Shown: positions 8,011-17,217 of the stretch, piece by piece | Position numbering within the stretch: the stretch's first letter is position 1 | Layout: every line of letters begins with the position of its first letter | NCBI RefSeq assembly: GCF_035961655.1 | Contig: NZ_CP108393.1 | Span: 1,364,001-1,428,000, forward strand | Direction: 5' to 3' | DNA: 64,000 nt | From: Streptomyces sp. NBC_01317 | GTDB lineage: Bacteria; Actinomycetota; Actinomycetes; Streptomycetales; Streptomycetaceae | Notes under the pieces: generated by a model | The model's database searches: none | Told to the model about the DNA's origin: nothing | What the model saw: the letters and a program-made list of their open reading frames with translations, nothing else | Made by a program: the position numbers and the translations under genes

Positions 8011-9444
8011 TCACCAGAATGTGAGCAGCAGATGATTGACGGCCAGTCCGACGGCGGCCTGGGCCAGCAGCCAGCGCCGGTGGTCCCGGGCGGGCAGCAG
8101 GGCGGCGGTCGCCGGAAGCCAGAGGGTGAAAGGCAGCCAGATGCGTTCCGTCTCGGCCTTGCTCATCCCGGACAGATCGGCGGCGGCCACCGCCAGCAGG
8201 AGGGCGGCGACCAGCAGCACCACCGCCCCGTCGCCGGTGACCGGTCCGCCCCGCCGCAGCCGCCGCAGCGGATCGGGTGCGGCGGCCAGGGCCCGGCGCA
8301 TCCCGGCGGCGGAGGCGAGACCGGTGGCGATCACCACATTGGCCAGATTGCCCCACACCCAGTAGGCGTACGGGCGTTCGCCTCCCACGCCCTGGTAGTA
8401 ACGCTCCACGAGCAGGTCGTACGCCTCCCACCAGCGGAAACCGGCCAGGATGAAGGTGACGGCCACAGCGAGGAATCCCAGTGCCAGGAGGGGCAGGGGC
8501 CGTGCGGTACGGGTCAGCAGCAGGATCGCCGCGACCGGGACCGCCATCAGGGTGAGCCCGTACGAGAGGTGGACGATCCAGCCGAGGAGCAGTCCCGCCG
8601 CCAGGGCCGTCGCGTACGGGGCGCGGACGGTACGGGTCGCGGACAGGGTCAGCAGGGCGAGGGCCCAGGCCCCGACAGCGGCGAAGTACGCGTCGGCGGA
8701 GGCGCCGACCCAGACGGCGGCCGGGGTGAGGACGAGGAAGGGCGCGGCGGCGCGGGCGGCCCGCTCGGCGTCCAGCGCGCGCAGCGTGACGAGCACGGCG
8801 ACCACCGCCGAGGTGCCGGTGAGGATACAGAACGTGGCCGCCCACGCCCCGCCGCCCAGGCCGATCCGGTCGAGGCCGACGAAGGTCAGGACGGCGCCGG
8901 GCGGATGGCCGGCGATGTGCGTCGGCCAGTTGTCGGGCGAGTCGAGGAGGATGTGGGCGGTGTAGCCGCGCAGGGCGGCCCCGATGTCCTGGAAGCGGTC
9001 GACCCCGCGCAGGTATTCGTGGACGGTGTCGAGCCGGCCCGCGACGCCCCGCTGCCAGCCGTCCACCAGCGCCAGCGACCAGGTCCAGGCCAGGGCCGCC
9101 GCCCAGCTCGCGGCGAGGAGCCGCCGCCAGGGCAGCCGGGCCGCGAGGGCGGGGCCGTACAGGACGACCAGGACGGCGACGACCAGGGCGGGGAGGGTGC
9201 CGGGGCCGGTGTGCGGCAGCCACTCGGCCAGGAGAGGGGGCCACTGGACGTGCAGGGTCCCGTACCGGTCCTGGATCACGGCACCGATCACGGCGGCGGC
9301 GGTGACGAGGAGGGCGGCGGCTCCGGCGGCGAGCACGTCGGCACGGCGGCCTGTGCCGGCTGCGGGTCCGGCGTGGCCCTCCGGTGGGGCTTCGCGTGGC
9401 GCGGGAGGCGCGGGGTGCGGGTCGGGGTGGGGAAGCGGGGTCAC
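8011..9444 (-). CDS. polytopic membrane protein, possible GT-C-type glycosyltransferase
   Basis: About 477 aa with roughly ten or more hydrophobic spans. A large extracytoplasmic-type loop follows the second or third span and carries GHPPGAVL, a motif seen in integral-membrane sugar transferases and related uncharacterised actinobacterial proteins. No catalytic assignment is possible from sequence alone. The start is uncertain. I prefer the GTG at 9444, which lies 7 nt after a TAACGT box; an upstream GTG at 9501 would add 19 residues rich in Pro. The gene lies between two outward-facing Mo oxidoreductase modules and is divergent from the one at 9606. Confidence 0.75.
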   Translation of the reverse strand: MTPLPHPDPHPAPPAPREAPPEGHAGPAAGTGRRADVLAAGAAALLVTAAAVIGAVIQDRYGTLHVQWPPLLAEWLPHTGPGTLPALVVAVLVVLYGPALAARLPWRRLLAASWAAALAWTWSLALVDGWQRGVAGRLDTVHEYLRGVDRFQDIGAALRGYTAHILLDSPDNWPTHIAGHPPGAVLTFVGLDRIGLGGGAWAATFCILTGTSAVVAVLVTLRALDAERAARAAAPFLVLTPAAVWVGASADAYFAAVGAWALALLTLSATRTVRAPYATALAAGLLLGWIVHLSYGLTLMAVPVAAILLLTRTARPLPLLALGFLAVAVTFILAGFRWWEAYDLLVERYYQGVGGERPYAYWVWGNLANVVIATGLASAAGMRRALAAAPDPLRRLRRGGPVTGDGAVVLLVAALLLAVAAADLSGMSKAETERIWLPFTLWLPATAALLPARDHRRWLLAQAAVGLAVNHLLLTFW

Positions 9445-9451
9445 GCCCGTC

Positions 9452-9457
9452 ACGTTA
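9452..9457 (-). promoter_or_regulatory. -10 box TAACGT, probable leaderless promoter
   Basis: Reading on the minus strand, TAACGT is followed after 7 nt by the GTG at 9444. This supports the shorter start of the membrane protein. A -35 box is not evident. Confidence 0.4.
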
Positions 9458-9592
9458 GGGCCGGGACCGGGCGGATCGGGGTGAGCGGCGGGTCGCGTCA
9501 CCGATCCGTCAGATCCACGGCGTGGGCACTGTTTCTCTCCGGCGTCAGCCTTTTGTCATGAGTCGCAACCGGGCCCGGCGCTCCCCGCCGCC

Positions 9593-9598
9593 TACGGT
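9593..9598 (+). promoter_or_regulatory. -10 box TACGGT, probable leaderless promoter
   Basis: TACGGT is followed by 7 nt and the ATG at 9606, with no ribosome site between. The same TANNNT-7-start geometry occurs at 48432-48445. Confidence 0.5.
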
Positions 9599-9605
9599 CG
9601 CTGCC

Positions 9606-10877
9606 ATGGACGTCCCTCCGCCGTCGTGGCGCAGCCCCCTGCGCGGGCCGTGGCTGACCTCGGTCCTCGCCGTGGTGCTGCTGGCCGGCATCCCCGTGCT
9701 GTGGGTCACCGGCCTGCTCTCGTACGCCGCGTACAACCCGGATCTCGCGCCGGTCAACGACAAGACACCGGACAAGGGCCTGCTCGGCTTCTACCTCTTC
9801 TCCTGGCCGACCGGCCCCTACTGGCTGTACCGCGTCACGCAGGGCGTCCATGTGACGCTCGGGATCGTGCTGGTGCCGGTGGTGCTCGCCAAGCTCTGGT
9901 CGGTCGCGCCCAAGCTGTTCGTCCTGCCGCCGGTACGGTCGGTGGGCCACGCGCTGGACCGGCTGTCGCTGCTCCTGCTGGTCGGGGGCGGGCTGTTCAC
10001 GTTCGCCACGGGGGTACTCAACATCCAGTTGGAGTACATCTTCCCGGGGTCGTTCTATCCGCTGCACTTCTACGGGTCCTGGGTGTTCTTCGGCGCGTTC
10101 CTCGCACACGCGGTCCTCCGGCTGCCGCGTGCGGTACGGGCGCTGCGCGGCCACGACCTGCGCGCGGAGCTGCGGACGCCCGCGTCCCGTACGGCACCGG
10201 AGCCGCCCGATCCGGAGAGCGGCCTGGTCCCCCGCGACCCGGCGCCGCCGACCGTCTCGCGGCGGGGTGCGCTGGGCCTGGTGGGCCTGGGGTCGCTTGC
10301 CCTCTTCGCGGTGACGGTGGGTCAGAGCATCGGGGGCTCGGTACGCGGTACGGCGCTGCTCGCCCCGCACGGGCGCGATCCGGGCCCGGGGCCCAACGGC
10401 TTCCAGATCAACAAGACCGCCGAGTCTGTGCGGTTGAGGGCGCGGGACATCGGTGAGGACTGGCGCCTCGTCGTACGGGGCGGTGGCCGCCAGGCGGTCC
10501 TGACCCGGGCGCAGCTGGAGCGCCTGCCCCAGCACCGCTCGTCGTTGCCGATCGCGTGTGTCGAGGGGTGGTCGACGTCCGACCAACGGTGGGAGGGGGT
10601 ACGGCTGGTGGATCTCTCGGCCCTGGTCGGCCTGGACCACCGGCCGCCCGGTGTCTTCGTGGAGTCGGCGCAGCTGCACGGTTCGTTCCGCTCGGCGGCG
10701 CTGCGGGACAACCAGGTCCGCGACACCCGGTCGCTGCTCGCGCTGCGGGTCAACGGGGCGCGGCTGTCGGTGGACCACGGCTATCCCGCGCGGATCATCG
10801 TGCCGGGCGCGCCGGGTGTGATGAACACCAAGTGGGTCACACGGCTGAGCTTCGGGGAGGCGGCGTGGCCGGCGTGA
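9606..10877 (+). CDS. membrane-anchored molybdopterin-dependent oxidoreductase (paralogue)
   Basis: 423-aa protein with the same architecture as the product of 6762-7919: an N-terminal cytochrome b-like membrane domain (VTQGVHVTLGIVLVPVVLAK, LHFYGSWVFFGAFLAHAV), then RRGALGLVGLGSLALFAVT as a Tat-like or membrane segment, then a sulfite-oxidase-fold domain. Cys318 in IACVEGWST is the predicted Mo ligand and DHGYPARIIVPG is conserved. An extra loop after the first span (YNPDLAPVNDKTPDKG) is absent from the paralogue. The ATG at 9606 is supported by the leaderless box. The 3' end overlaps the next gene. Substrate unknown. Confidence 0.88.
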   Translation: MDVPPPSWRSPLRGPWLTSVLAVVLLAGIPVLWVTGLLSYAAYNPDLAPVNDKTPDKGLLGFYLFSWPTGPYWLYRVTQGVHVTLGIVLVPVVLAKLWSVAPKLFVLPPVRSVGHALDRLSLLLLVGGGLFTFATGVLNIQLEYIFPGSFYPLHFYGSWVFFGAFLAHAVLRLPRAVRALRGHDLRAELRTPASRTAPEPPDPESGLVPRDPAPPTVSRRGALGLVGLGSLALFAVTVGQSIGGSVRGTALLAPHGRDPGPGPNGFQINKTAESVRLRARDIGEDWRLVVRGGGRQAVLTRAQLERLPQHRSSLPIACVEGWSTSDQRWEGVRLVDLSALVGLDHRPPGVFVESAQLHGSFRSAALRDNQVRDTRSLLALRVNGARLSVDHGYPARIIVPGAPGVMNTKWVTRLSFGEAAWPA

Positions 10878-11407
10878 GAAGGACGGTCCGGGAGGCGGCC
10901 TCGGCGGCCGGGGCGCGCGTCCGGCGGGTGTACGGCGAGTCGCCGCTCCACCTGCTCGTCCTGCTGACGTCGTTTGTCATCTGCTGTTACGCGGGGGTGC
11001 TGCTGCTGGACAGGGACGACTGGGGCGGGATCCTGATCTGGTTCGTGGGCGCGGCCGTGCTGCACGACCTGGTGCTGGCGCCGCTGTACGCGCTCCTCGA
11101 CCGTGCGGTGCGCTCCGCGCTGGGGCGGCGGCCGTCCCTGCCGCGTACGGCGGTCAATTACGTCCGCGTCCCGGCCGCCGTCTCGCTGCTGTTGCTGTTG
11201 GTGTACTGGCCGTTGGTGACGCGGGCCTCGCCGTCCTACGAGGCGGCGACCCGGCTCGACATCGGGGTGTTCCTGGGGCGTTGGCTGCTGATCACGGCGG
11301 CGCTGTTCGTGGCGTCGGCGCTCTGGCTGGGGTGGCGGACGTGGTACGGCCGACGGGCGCGGGCGCGGGCCCGGGTCCGGCAGGACCCGCCCCACCGGAC
11401 CGGGTGA
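10865..11407 (+). CDS. small integral membrane protein, partner of Mo oxidoreductase (paralogue)
   Basis: 180-aa protein with four likely membrane spans, a basic N-terminus and an Arg-rich tail. The segment VGAAVLHDLVLAPLYAL matches the equivalent region of the product of 6286-6762. The start overlaps the end of the oxidoreductase gene. GGGGAGG at 10854-10860 precedes a GTG at 10865 by 4 nt and another GTG at 10874 by 13 nt, so either may be used. Tight coupling with the oxidoreductase suggests a shared complex. Confidence 0.75.
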   Translation: MAGVRRTVREAASAAGARVRRVYGESPLHLLVLLTSFVICCYAGVLLLDRDDWGGILIWFVGAAVLHDLVLAPLYALLDRAVRSALGRRPSLPRTAVNYVRVPAAVSLLLLLVYWPLVTRASPSYEAATRLDIGVFLGRWLLITAALFVASALWLGWRTWYGRRARARARVRQDPPHRTG

Positions 11408-11444
11408 TCCTCCACTGCGGTGCGTGGGGCGGCCGGTGGGTTGC

Positions 11445-14400
11445 TCAGTCGTGTGTCCGGTGGCCGGGGCGGAGCCGTACGGTACGGATCTCGAAGGGGC
11501 GGAGCCGTAGCGGCACTGCCGCGTCCTCGGCGGCGAGGGTCAGTTCGCGCTCGGGGTGTTCCAGCAGGTCGCAGCAGAAGGCCCCGGCCAGGGGGAACGC
11601 CGCCGAGAGCGTGGCGCGCGCCGCCCCGCCGACCGCTTCGTAGAGGCGGACGACCACGTCGCCGCCGCAGTCGTCGGCGAGCTTCACCGACTCGACGACG
11701 ACGTCCGGGTTGTCGACCGCGATGATCGGCGCCGAGCCCGAAGCGGCGGGCCGCAGGGGCAGGTTGAGGGCGTAGCCGCCCGCCATGGCCTCCTCGATGC
11801 CGGCGCCCGCGAGCAGGGCGTAACTGAAGGAGTGCCTGCCCCGGTCGGCCTGCGGGTCGGGGCTGTGCGGGGCGCGCAGCAGCGAGAGCCGTACGGTGGT
11901 GGTCGTACCGCCGTCCTCGCGGGTCTCGCGGCCGAGGTCGTGGCCGTACGTGGAGTCGTTGAGGACGGCCGCGCCCCAGTGCCGCTCGCCGACGTGCACC
12001 CAGCGGTGGGCCCACAGTTCGAAGCGGGCCGCGTCCCAGCTGGTGTTCTCGTGGGTGGGCCGCTGCACATGGCCGAACTGGATCTCCGCGCTCTCCCGTT
12101 CCGCGTGGACGTCCAGCGGCCAGGCCGCCTTGAGGACGGCGTCGCGCTCCTGCCAGTCGATGTCCGTACGGACCGTCAGCTGCCTGCTCTCGGCGCCCAG
12201 TTCGAGGTGCTGCACGATCCGGGAGTCGCCGAAGGCGCGCTCGACGCGCACGGACGCGAGGAGCGGGCCGCTCTCGGCGAGGACCACGGACTCGGCGTCG
12301 GTGAGGTCGCGCACCGTGTCCCGGTAGAAGTGGTCGATGTTCCAGGCGCTCCAGAGGTTGGGGTCGTCGGGGTGCAGCTGGAGCAGGTTGCCGGCGGCGC
12401 CCGGGGCGATGGCCTCGCGTCGGGCGGTGTGGTCGTACACCGACCTGACCAGGCCGTCGTGGTCGATACGTACCCGCACCAGACCGTTGTCCAGGACGAT
12501 GCCGTCCGGTGCGGTCCGGCCGGTGACGGGGGCCGTGGGCGCGCTGTCCGTGGATCCGGCGCCGAGCGCGGGTGCGTCGGCGAACACCGCGCGCCGCCCG
12601 TCGGACAACCGCTGCGCGCCGGGCGCCTCCGGCACCCCAGGGCCGTCCACGGGCAGGACGACCACCTCACGCCGGGCGAACGGGCCCGCGTTCAGGAGCA
12701 GTTGGCCTCCGGTGGCGGTGAGCGCCCCTGCCGCCTCCGCGATGATCTCCTCCAACTCCTCGCGCACCGCGCCGTACGCCTGCTCGGCCTGCTGGTGCAC
12801 CCAGGCGATGGAGGAGCCGGGGAGGATGTCGTGGAACTGGTGGAGCAGGACCCGCTTCCAGAGGGAGTCGAGCCGGCCGTACGGATACTCCGCGCCGGAC
12901 CGTACCGTGGCGGTCGCGGCCCACAACTCCGCCTCGCGCAGCAGCGATTCGCTCCGGCGGTTGCCGCGCTTGGTGCGGGCCTGGCTGGTGTACGTACCCC
13001 GGTGGTTCTCCAGGTACAGCTCACCGCGCCACACCGGGAGGTCGCCGTACTCCGCGTACTCGGCTCGGGCGGCGGCGAAGAACGCGCCGGGGGTGGTGAT
13101 CTCCACCTTCGGGGAGCCTTCGAGGTCGCGCAGCCTGCGGGCCTTCTCCAGCATCGAGCGCGTGGGACCGCCACCGCCGTCCCCGAAGCCGAACGGGGCC
13201 AGGGAGCGGGTGGCCGCGCCCTTGTCCGTGAAGTTCGCCTCGGCGTGGTGGAGTTCGGCCGCCGTGAGTTCGGCGTTGTACGTGTCGATCGGCGGGAAGT
13301 GGGTGAAGATCCGGGTGCCGTCGATGCCCTCCCAGTCGAAGGTGTGGTGCGGCAGCCGGTTGGTCTCGTTCCAGGAGAGCTTCTGCGTCAGGAACCACTT
13401 CGCCCCGGCGAGCTTCGCGAGCTGCGGGTAGGCGGCGGTATAGCCGAAGGAGTCCGGCAGCCAGACGCCGTCCTGCTCGATCCCGAACTCCTCGGCGAAG
13501 AACCGGCGTCCGTGGACCAGTTGGCGGGCGAGCGCCTCGCCACCCGGCAGGTTGCCGTCGGCCTCGACCCACATGCCGCCCACCGGCACCCAGTTGCCGG
13601 CCGCGGCGGCCTTCTGTATCCGGCCGAAGATCTCGGGGCGCTGCTCCTTGATCCAGGCGTACTGCTGCGCCGAGGAGCAGGCGAAGACCAGTTCGGGGTA
13701 TTCCTGGGCCAGGGTCGTCATGTTGGTGAAGGTGCGGGCGCACTTGCGCAGGGTCTCGCGAACGGGCCAGAGCCACGCGGAGTCGATGTGCGCGTGGCCG
13801 ACGGCGGCGATCGTGTGCGCGGAGGCGTGGGCGGGGCGCGCGAGCACGCCGGCGAGGCGGTCACGGCCGGCCGGTGCGGTGCCGGCGACGTCGCGCGGAT
13901 CGACAGCCTCGACCGCGCGGTTGAGGGCGCGCAGGATCTCGTGGCGCCGCGAGGAGTCCTCGGACAGCTCGCGCATCAGCTCGTCGAGCACCTCGACGTC
14001 GTGGATCAACTGCCAGACCGCCTCTTCCCGTACGGCGATCTCGGCGGTCCGCAGCACGTAGAGGTGCTCGTCGCCCGCGGTCTCCTTCGAGCCGAAGCGG
14101 GTACCGAGGCCCCGGCTGCCGACGATGTTCGGGTTGGCGGCCAGCTCGACCAGGAGGCTCACCGGGTCGCCGCCGGTGGCGGAGGCGGCCAGCAGGACAC
14201 TGCGGCTGTACGGGTGCAGCCCCTGGAGCGGGGAGCCGTGCCGGTCGTGCACCAGCCCCTCGGCCTGGCCGCCGGGTCCGCGCGTCAGGTCGAAGCCCAG
14301 GTCGAAGACGGCCTCGACGCGGCGGCCCGTCCAGGCGGCGGGGATCTCGGCGGTGGCCCGCAGCCAGGTGGTGGACCAGGGGCCGCCCCAGCTCTCGCCG

Positions 14401-14573
14401 AGCCGCAGGGGGCGGTACGGCGCGGCCAGCGCCTCCGCGACCGGCACCGGCTCCCCGGGCACCTCCCAGGCGTCGAGGGTGAGGTGCCGGGCGTCGCTGT
14501 AGAGGGCGGGGCGCAGGCTCCTCTCCAGGAACGCGGTCACCCGTGCCTCGATGACGCGGCGGTCGTCATGCAC
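11445..14573 (-). CDS. GH38 alpha-mannosidase (first copy)
   Basis: 1042-aa retaining alpha-mannosidase without signal peptide, so probably cytoplasmic. The N-terminal accessory domain is followed by the GH38 catalytic core: GHAHIDSAWLWP with zinc ligands near residue 270, nucleophile Asp339 in WVEADGNLPGGEA, and HQFHDILPGSS. C-terminal beta-sandwich domains follow, with the mannosidase signature LNDSTYGHD. The GTG at 14573 is chosen because GGAGGAG lies 7 nt upstream; an ATG two codons in is out of frame. The start overlaps the stop of the DUF2264 gene by 8 nt, so the two form one operon. A second GH38 gene lies at 19375-22440. Confidence 0.94.
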   Translation of the reverse strand: MHDDRRVIEARVTAFLERSLRPALYSDARHLTLDAWEVPGEPVPVAEALAAPYRPLRLGESWGGPWSTTWLRATAEIPAAWTGRRVEAVFDLGFDLTRGPGGQAEGLVHDRHGSPLQGLHPYSRSVLLAASATGGDPVSLLVELAANPNIVGSRGLGTRFGSKETAGDEHLYVLRTAEIAVREEAVWQLIHDVEVLDELMRELSEDSSRRHEILRALNRAVEAVDPRDVAGTAPAGRDRLAGVLARPAHASAHTIAAVGHAHIDSAWLWPVRETLRKCARTFTNMTTLAQEYPELVFACSSAQQYAWIKEQRPEIFGRIQKAAAAGNWVPVGGMWVEADGNLPGGEALARQLVHGRRFFAEEFGIEQDGVWLPDSFGYTAAYPQLAKLAGAKWFLTQKLSWNETNRLPHHTFDWEGIDGTRIFTHFPPIDTYNAELTAAELHHAEANFTDKGAATRSLAPFGFGDGGGGPTRSMLEKARRLRDLEGSPKVEITTPGAFFAAARAEYAEYGDLPVWRGELYLENHRGTYTSQARTKRGNRRSESLLREAELWAATATVRSGAEYPYGRLDSLWKRVLLHQFHDILPGSSIAWVHQQAEQAYGAVREELEEIIAEAAGALTATGGQLLLNAGPFARREVVVLPVDGPGVPEAPGAQRLSDGRRAVFADAPALGAGSTDSAPTAPVTGRTAPDGIVLDNGLVRVRIDHDGLVRSVYDHTARREAIAPGAAGNLLQLHPDDPNLWSAWNIDHFYRDTVRDLTDAESVVLAESGPLLASVRVERAFGDSRIVQHLELGAESRQLTVRTDIDWQERDAVLKAAWPLDVHAERESAEIQFGHVQRPTHENTSWDAARFELWAHRWVHVGERHWGAAVLNDSTYGHDLGRETREDGGTTTTVRLSLLRAPHSPDPQADRGRHSFSYALLAGAGIEEAMAGGYALNLPLRPAASGSAPIIAVDNPDVVVESVKLADDCGGDVVVRLYEAVGGAARATLSAAFPLAGAFCCDLLEHPERELTLAAEDAAVPLRLRPFEIRTVRLRPGHRTHD

Positions 14574-16776
14574 GGTACGACTCCTCCGGGGCGGGGAGCC
14601 GTACGGTGTCGCGGACCCCGCCGGGCCAGGTCACGACGGCGTCGGCGACGGGCCCCTCGAAGCGGAGGGCCACGTCCGGGATGTCCTGCGGGTCCAGCGC
14701 GGCGCCCCCCAGGTGGACGGCGGCGGCATAGAGCACGCCGGACTCGACGGGCCCCCCGGTCCACACCACGGGGGTGGCGGAACGGGCTCCGAAGGCATTG
14801 CTGTCGACGGAGCGACGCGTGGCGGCGAGGGCGAAGCCGCGCAGCCCGAGAACACTGGAGACAAGCCCGTCGACACCGACGACGGTGGCGGCCGGCACCT
14901 CGATCCCGCCCGGCATCTCGTGCTCGCCACGCGCTTCCACGCCACTCGGCGCCCGGAGGCCGCCCGCCTGCTCAAGACCGGCCGGCGTTTCAAGCCCGTC
15001 CGGCATCTCGTGCTCGCCACCCGCTTCCACGCCACTCAGCGCCCCGAGACCCCCCGTGTCCTCCGGACCGGCCGGCGTTTCAAGCCCGTCCGGCGATTGA
15101 GGACAGAACGCCACCGCAGGCCGCGTCACCACCCCGACGTCCCCGTCCTCCCCGTCCACCGCAAGCGCCCAGCCCCCCAACCTCAGCCGCCACGGTCCCC
15201 CGTCCTCGTCCGAGCCGCCCGGATCCACCCGTACCAGACGGATCTCCACCGACCCCCGCACCACCGACCCCACCGTGACCCACGGCCCGACCCGGTACTC
15301 CGTGTCCGGGCCGCCGAACGGGTCCCAGCGCTCGTCCGCCGGCCAGTGCGCCCTGCTGCGGGAGACACCCGTGGCGCCCTCGACCGAGATCCGCTCCAGC
15401 GGACGGCGGTGCGCCGCCCTGCCATCGGCGTCCACCAGCGTGGCGGTCGCGTCGACCGGCCCCCCGGCCGGATCCGCGGGCATCTCGGGGGCGGTGTGGG
15501 TGGAGTACGTGAGGCGGGCGTAGCAGGGGTCGTCGGAGTGCGGGCGCGCCGGATCCGCGTGGTCGGCGCCGTGGTTGACGACCCGTACGACACCGTCCGA
15601 AGCCGTACCCGACACCAGCCAGCCCGGCGCCTTCAACGCCCGTACGAAGGAGTGCTGTTCGACGGCGAGAGGGCTCTCCTCCTCCGTCCACACCGGATGG
15701 GTGGGAGGCAGCAGCAGCCCGATGAACCCCTTCGCCGCCCAGTACGGCGAGGCCGGCCCCGAGTACGTCTGGAGCAGGCCCCGGAAGGGCCGGTGCCAGC
15801 CCAGGGTCAACAGCCCGCCGTCGTCCGTGGAGCCGTGCGCGGTGAAGTGGTCGAGCATCCGGGACGCGAGCCGGCGGGTCTCGCCCGGGACGAGCGGCGT
15901 GGCGTCGAAGAGCGCGCCGGTCCATACGGGGGCGAGCGCGGCGAAGCGGTAGGTCATCGAGCGGCCCTGCACGAGCGGGGAGCCGTTGGCGCCGACGAGC
16001 AGCCGCTGGTCCTCCAGGAAGCGCCGGAGGCGGGCGCGGTAGCGGTCGAGCAGTCCCGGGGGCGCCGCGTCGCCCATGATCCGGCAGAACCAGAGCGGGT
16101 AGAGGTGCATGGCCCAGCCGTTGTAGTGGTCGAAGTTGCGGTGCGCGCCGCCGGTGAGCCCGTCCGAGTACCACCCCTCGTCCGCGTACCAGTCGTCGGT
16201 GAGCGCGATCGTGCGGTCCAGGTCGTCCTGGCGCCAGGTGCCGCCCACACCGCGCGCGAAGGCCTCGGTCACGCCCTGGAACCAGATCCAGTTGTTGGCC
16301 GGCATGTCGGTGCCGGCCATGGCGCCCAGCCACTCCAGGAGTTGTTCCTGGACGCGGCCGGGGAGGCGGTCCCAGATCCAGGGCCGGGTCTCGTGCAGGG
16401 CCAGTGCGACGGAGGCCGCCTCGACCTTCGCCTGGTTGCTCTCCTTGAACGTGGGCCAGCGCCCGGGGTGCGCGGGGTCGACCCCGGCGGTCAGGCCGGC
16501 CGCGTACCACTCGGCCAGACCGTGCGGGTCCTCGCCCCGCGCCCCCGCGAGGCGGAAGGCGGCCAGCAGGAAGGTCCGGGCGAAGCCTTCGAAGCCGTCG
16601 CTCCAGGTGCCGTTGTGGCTGGCCGCGCCGGGCAGCTGGACGAGCGAGTGGTCGGGGGTGGCGTACGGGCGTACGGCCAGGAGCAGCCGGTCGGCGGTCC
16701 GTTCCCAGTGGGCGCGGTCGGCGGCGGGGGTGCGGCCGGCCGAGACGGGGACGGGGGCAGGGGGGACGGAGGTCAT
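14566..16776 (-). CDS. DUF2264-family protein, probable glycan hydrolase
   Basis: 736-aa cytoplasmic-type protein. Residues about 15-400 match the DUF2264 family, an (alpha/alpha)6-barrel-like fold: HNGTWSDGFEGFARTFLLAAFR, NNWIWFQGVTEAF, YSDGLTGGAHRNFDHYNGWAMH. The remaining part looks like a beta-sandwich domain interrupted by a Gly/Glu-rich low-complexity stretch made from a 90-bp tandem repeat. No activity is proven for the family to my knowledge; it is often found with carbohydrate-active enzymes. It is first in an operon with a GH38 alpha-mannosidase. I chose the ATG at 16776 over upstream codons because GGGAGAG lies upstream and the extension is low-complexity. Confidence 0.87.
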   Translation of the reverse strand: MTSVPPAPVPVSAGRTPAADRAHWERTADRLLLAVRPYATPDHSLVQLPGAASHNGTWSDGFEGFARTFLLAAFRLAGARGEDPHGLAEWYAAGLTAGVDPAHPGRWPTFKESNQAKVEAASVALALHETRPWIWDRLPGRVQEQLLEWLGAMAGTDMPANNWIWFQGVTEAFARGVGGTWRQDDLDRTIALTDDWYADEGWYSDGLTGGAHRNFDHYNGWAMHLYPLWFCRIMGDAAPPGLLDRYRARLRRFLEDQRLLVGANGSPLVQGRSMTYRFAALAPVWTGALFDATPLVPGETRRLASRMLDHFTAHGSTDDGGLLTLGWHRPFRGLLQTYSGPASPYWAAKGFIGLLLPPTHPVWTEEESPLAVEQHSFVRALKAPGWLVSGTASDGVVRVVNHGADHADPARPHSDDPCYARLTYSTHTAPEMPADPAGGPVDATATLVDADGRAAHRRPLERISVEGATGVSRSRAHWPADERWDPFGGPDTEYRVGPWVTVGSVVRGSVEIRLVRVDPGGSDEDGGPWRLRLGGWALAVDGEDGDVGVVTRPAVAFCPQSPDGLETPAGPEDTGGLGALSGVEAGGEHEMPDGLETPAGLEQAGGLRAPSGVEARGEHEMPGGIEVPAATVVGVDGLVSSVLGLRGFALAATRRSVDSNAFGARSATPVVWTGGPVESGVLYAAAVHLGGAALDPQDIPDVALRFEGPVADAVVTWPGGVRDTVRLPAPEESYRA
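14911..15104. repeat. in-frame 90-bp tandem repeat ending in a dispersed-type palindromic element
   Basis: Two 90-bp units, 14911-15000 and 15001-15090, are nearly identical (both start CGGCATCTCGTGCTCGCCAC and end GGCGTTTCAAGCCCGTC). Because 90 is a multiple of three, they add 30 residues each to the DUF2264 protein. The right end, 15069-15104, contains GTTTCAAGCCCGTCCGGCG followed by ATTGAGGAC. From memory this closely resembles a short repeat scattered between genes in many Streptomyces genomes. Confidence 0.8.
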
Positions 16777-16891
16777 CGCTGGCGGCTCTCCCGGTTGAGG
16801 GTGTCGTCCTTGGACGTCGACGTACCGTCGGGAGAAAGCCCTTTCGTACGGGCTCCCAAGCGTCCCGTCTGCCGCCCGGTCTGACGGTGCC

Positions 16892-16921
16892 ATGTAAATC
16901 CAGCGTGCCGCCTCACGTCAA
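16892..16921 (-). promoter_or_regulatory. promoter of the DUF2264-mannosidase operon
   Basis: On the minus strand, -35 TTGACG (16921-16916) is followed after 18 nt by TTACAT (16897-16892), which places the start of transcription about 110 nt before the ATG at 16776. CAATGCG overlaps the -35 box at 16919-16925 and resembles the AATGCGC core of the operator at 29446-29484. The rest of the 441-nt stretch 16777-17217 holds no gene that I can support. Confidence 0.5.
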
Positions 16922-17217
16922 TGCGTTACGCGGGCGACCGCCCGCCCCGGCGGGGCAATCGCCTGTGCCGGAAGGGCGTGGGAGAGCAGCTGGAAAGCGC
17001 GTTCCCCGGACCCGCCCCGGTCCGTGTCCCCGCCCGGTCCCCCGATCCGGGCGTGCACACGTGACCGAGAGGCGGCGAACGGGGCGGCTGGTCAGGCCGC
17101 GCCTCACTGTGCCGAGCGCGCGTCGCGTGCGGCAAGCTTTTCGAGGACGGTGAAAAGGCTCGGCGCGGCGCCGCCGGACCGGCACCACATCGATGAACCG
17201 AGCGGGGGGACTTCTCC

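Noticed and set aside
11556..15278. Very long open frame on the plus strand opposite the GH38 and DUF2264 genes
   Set aside because: It mirrors the high-GC minus-strand genes, whose products have clear enzyme motifs. The antisense frame has no recognisable domain.
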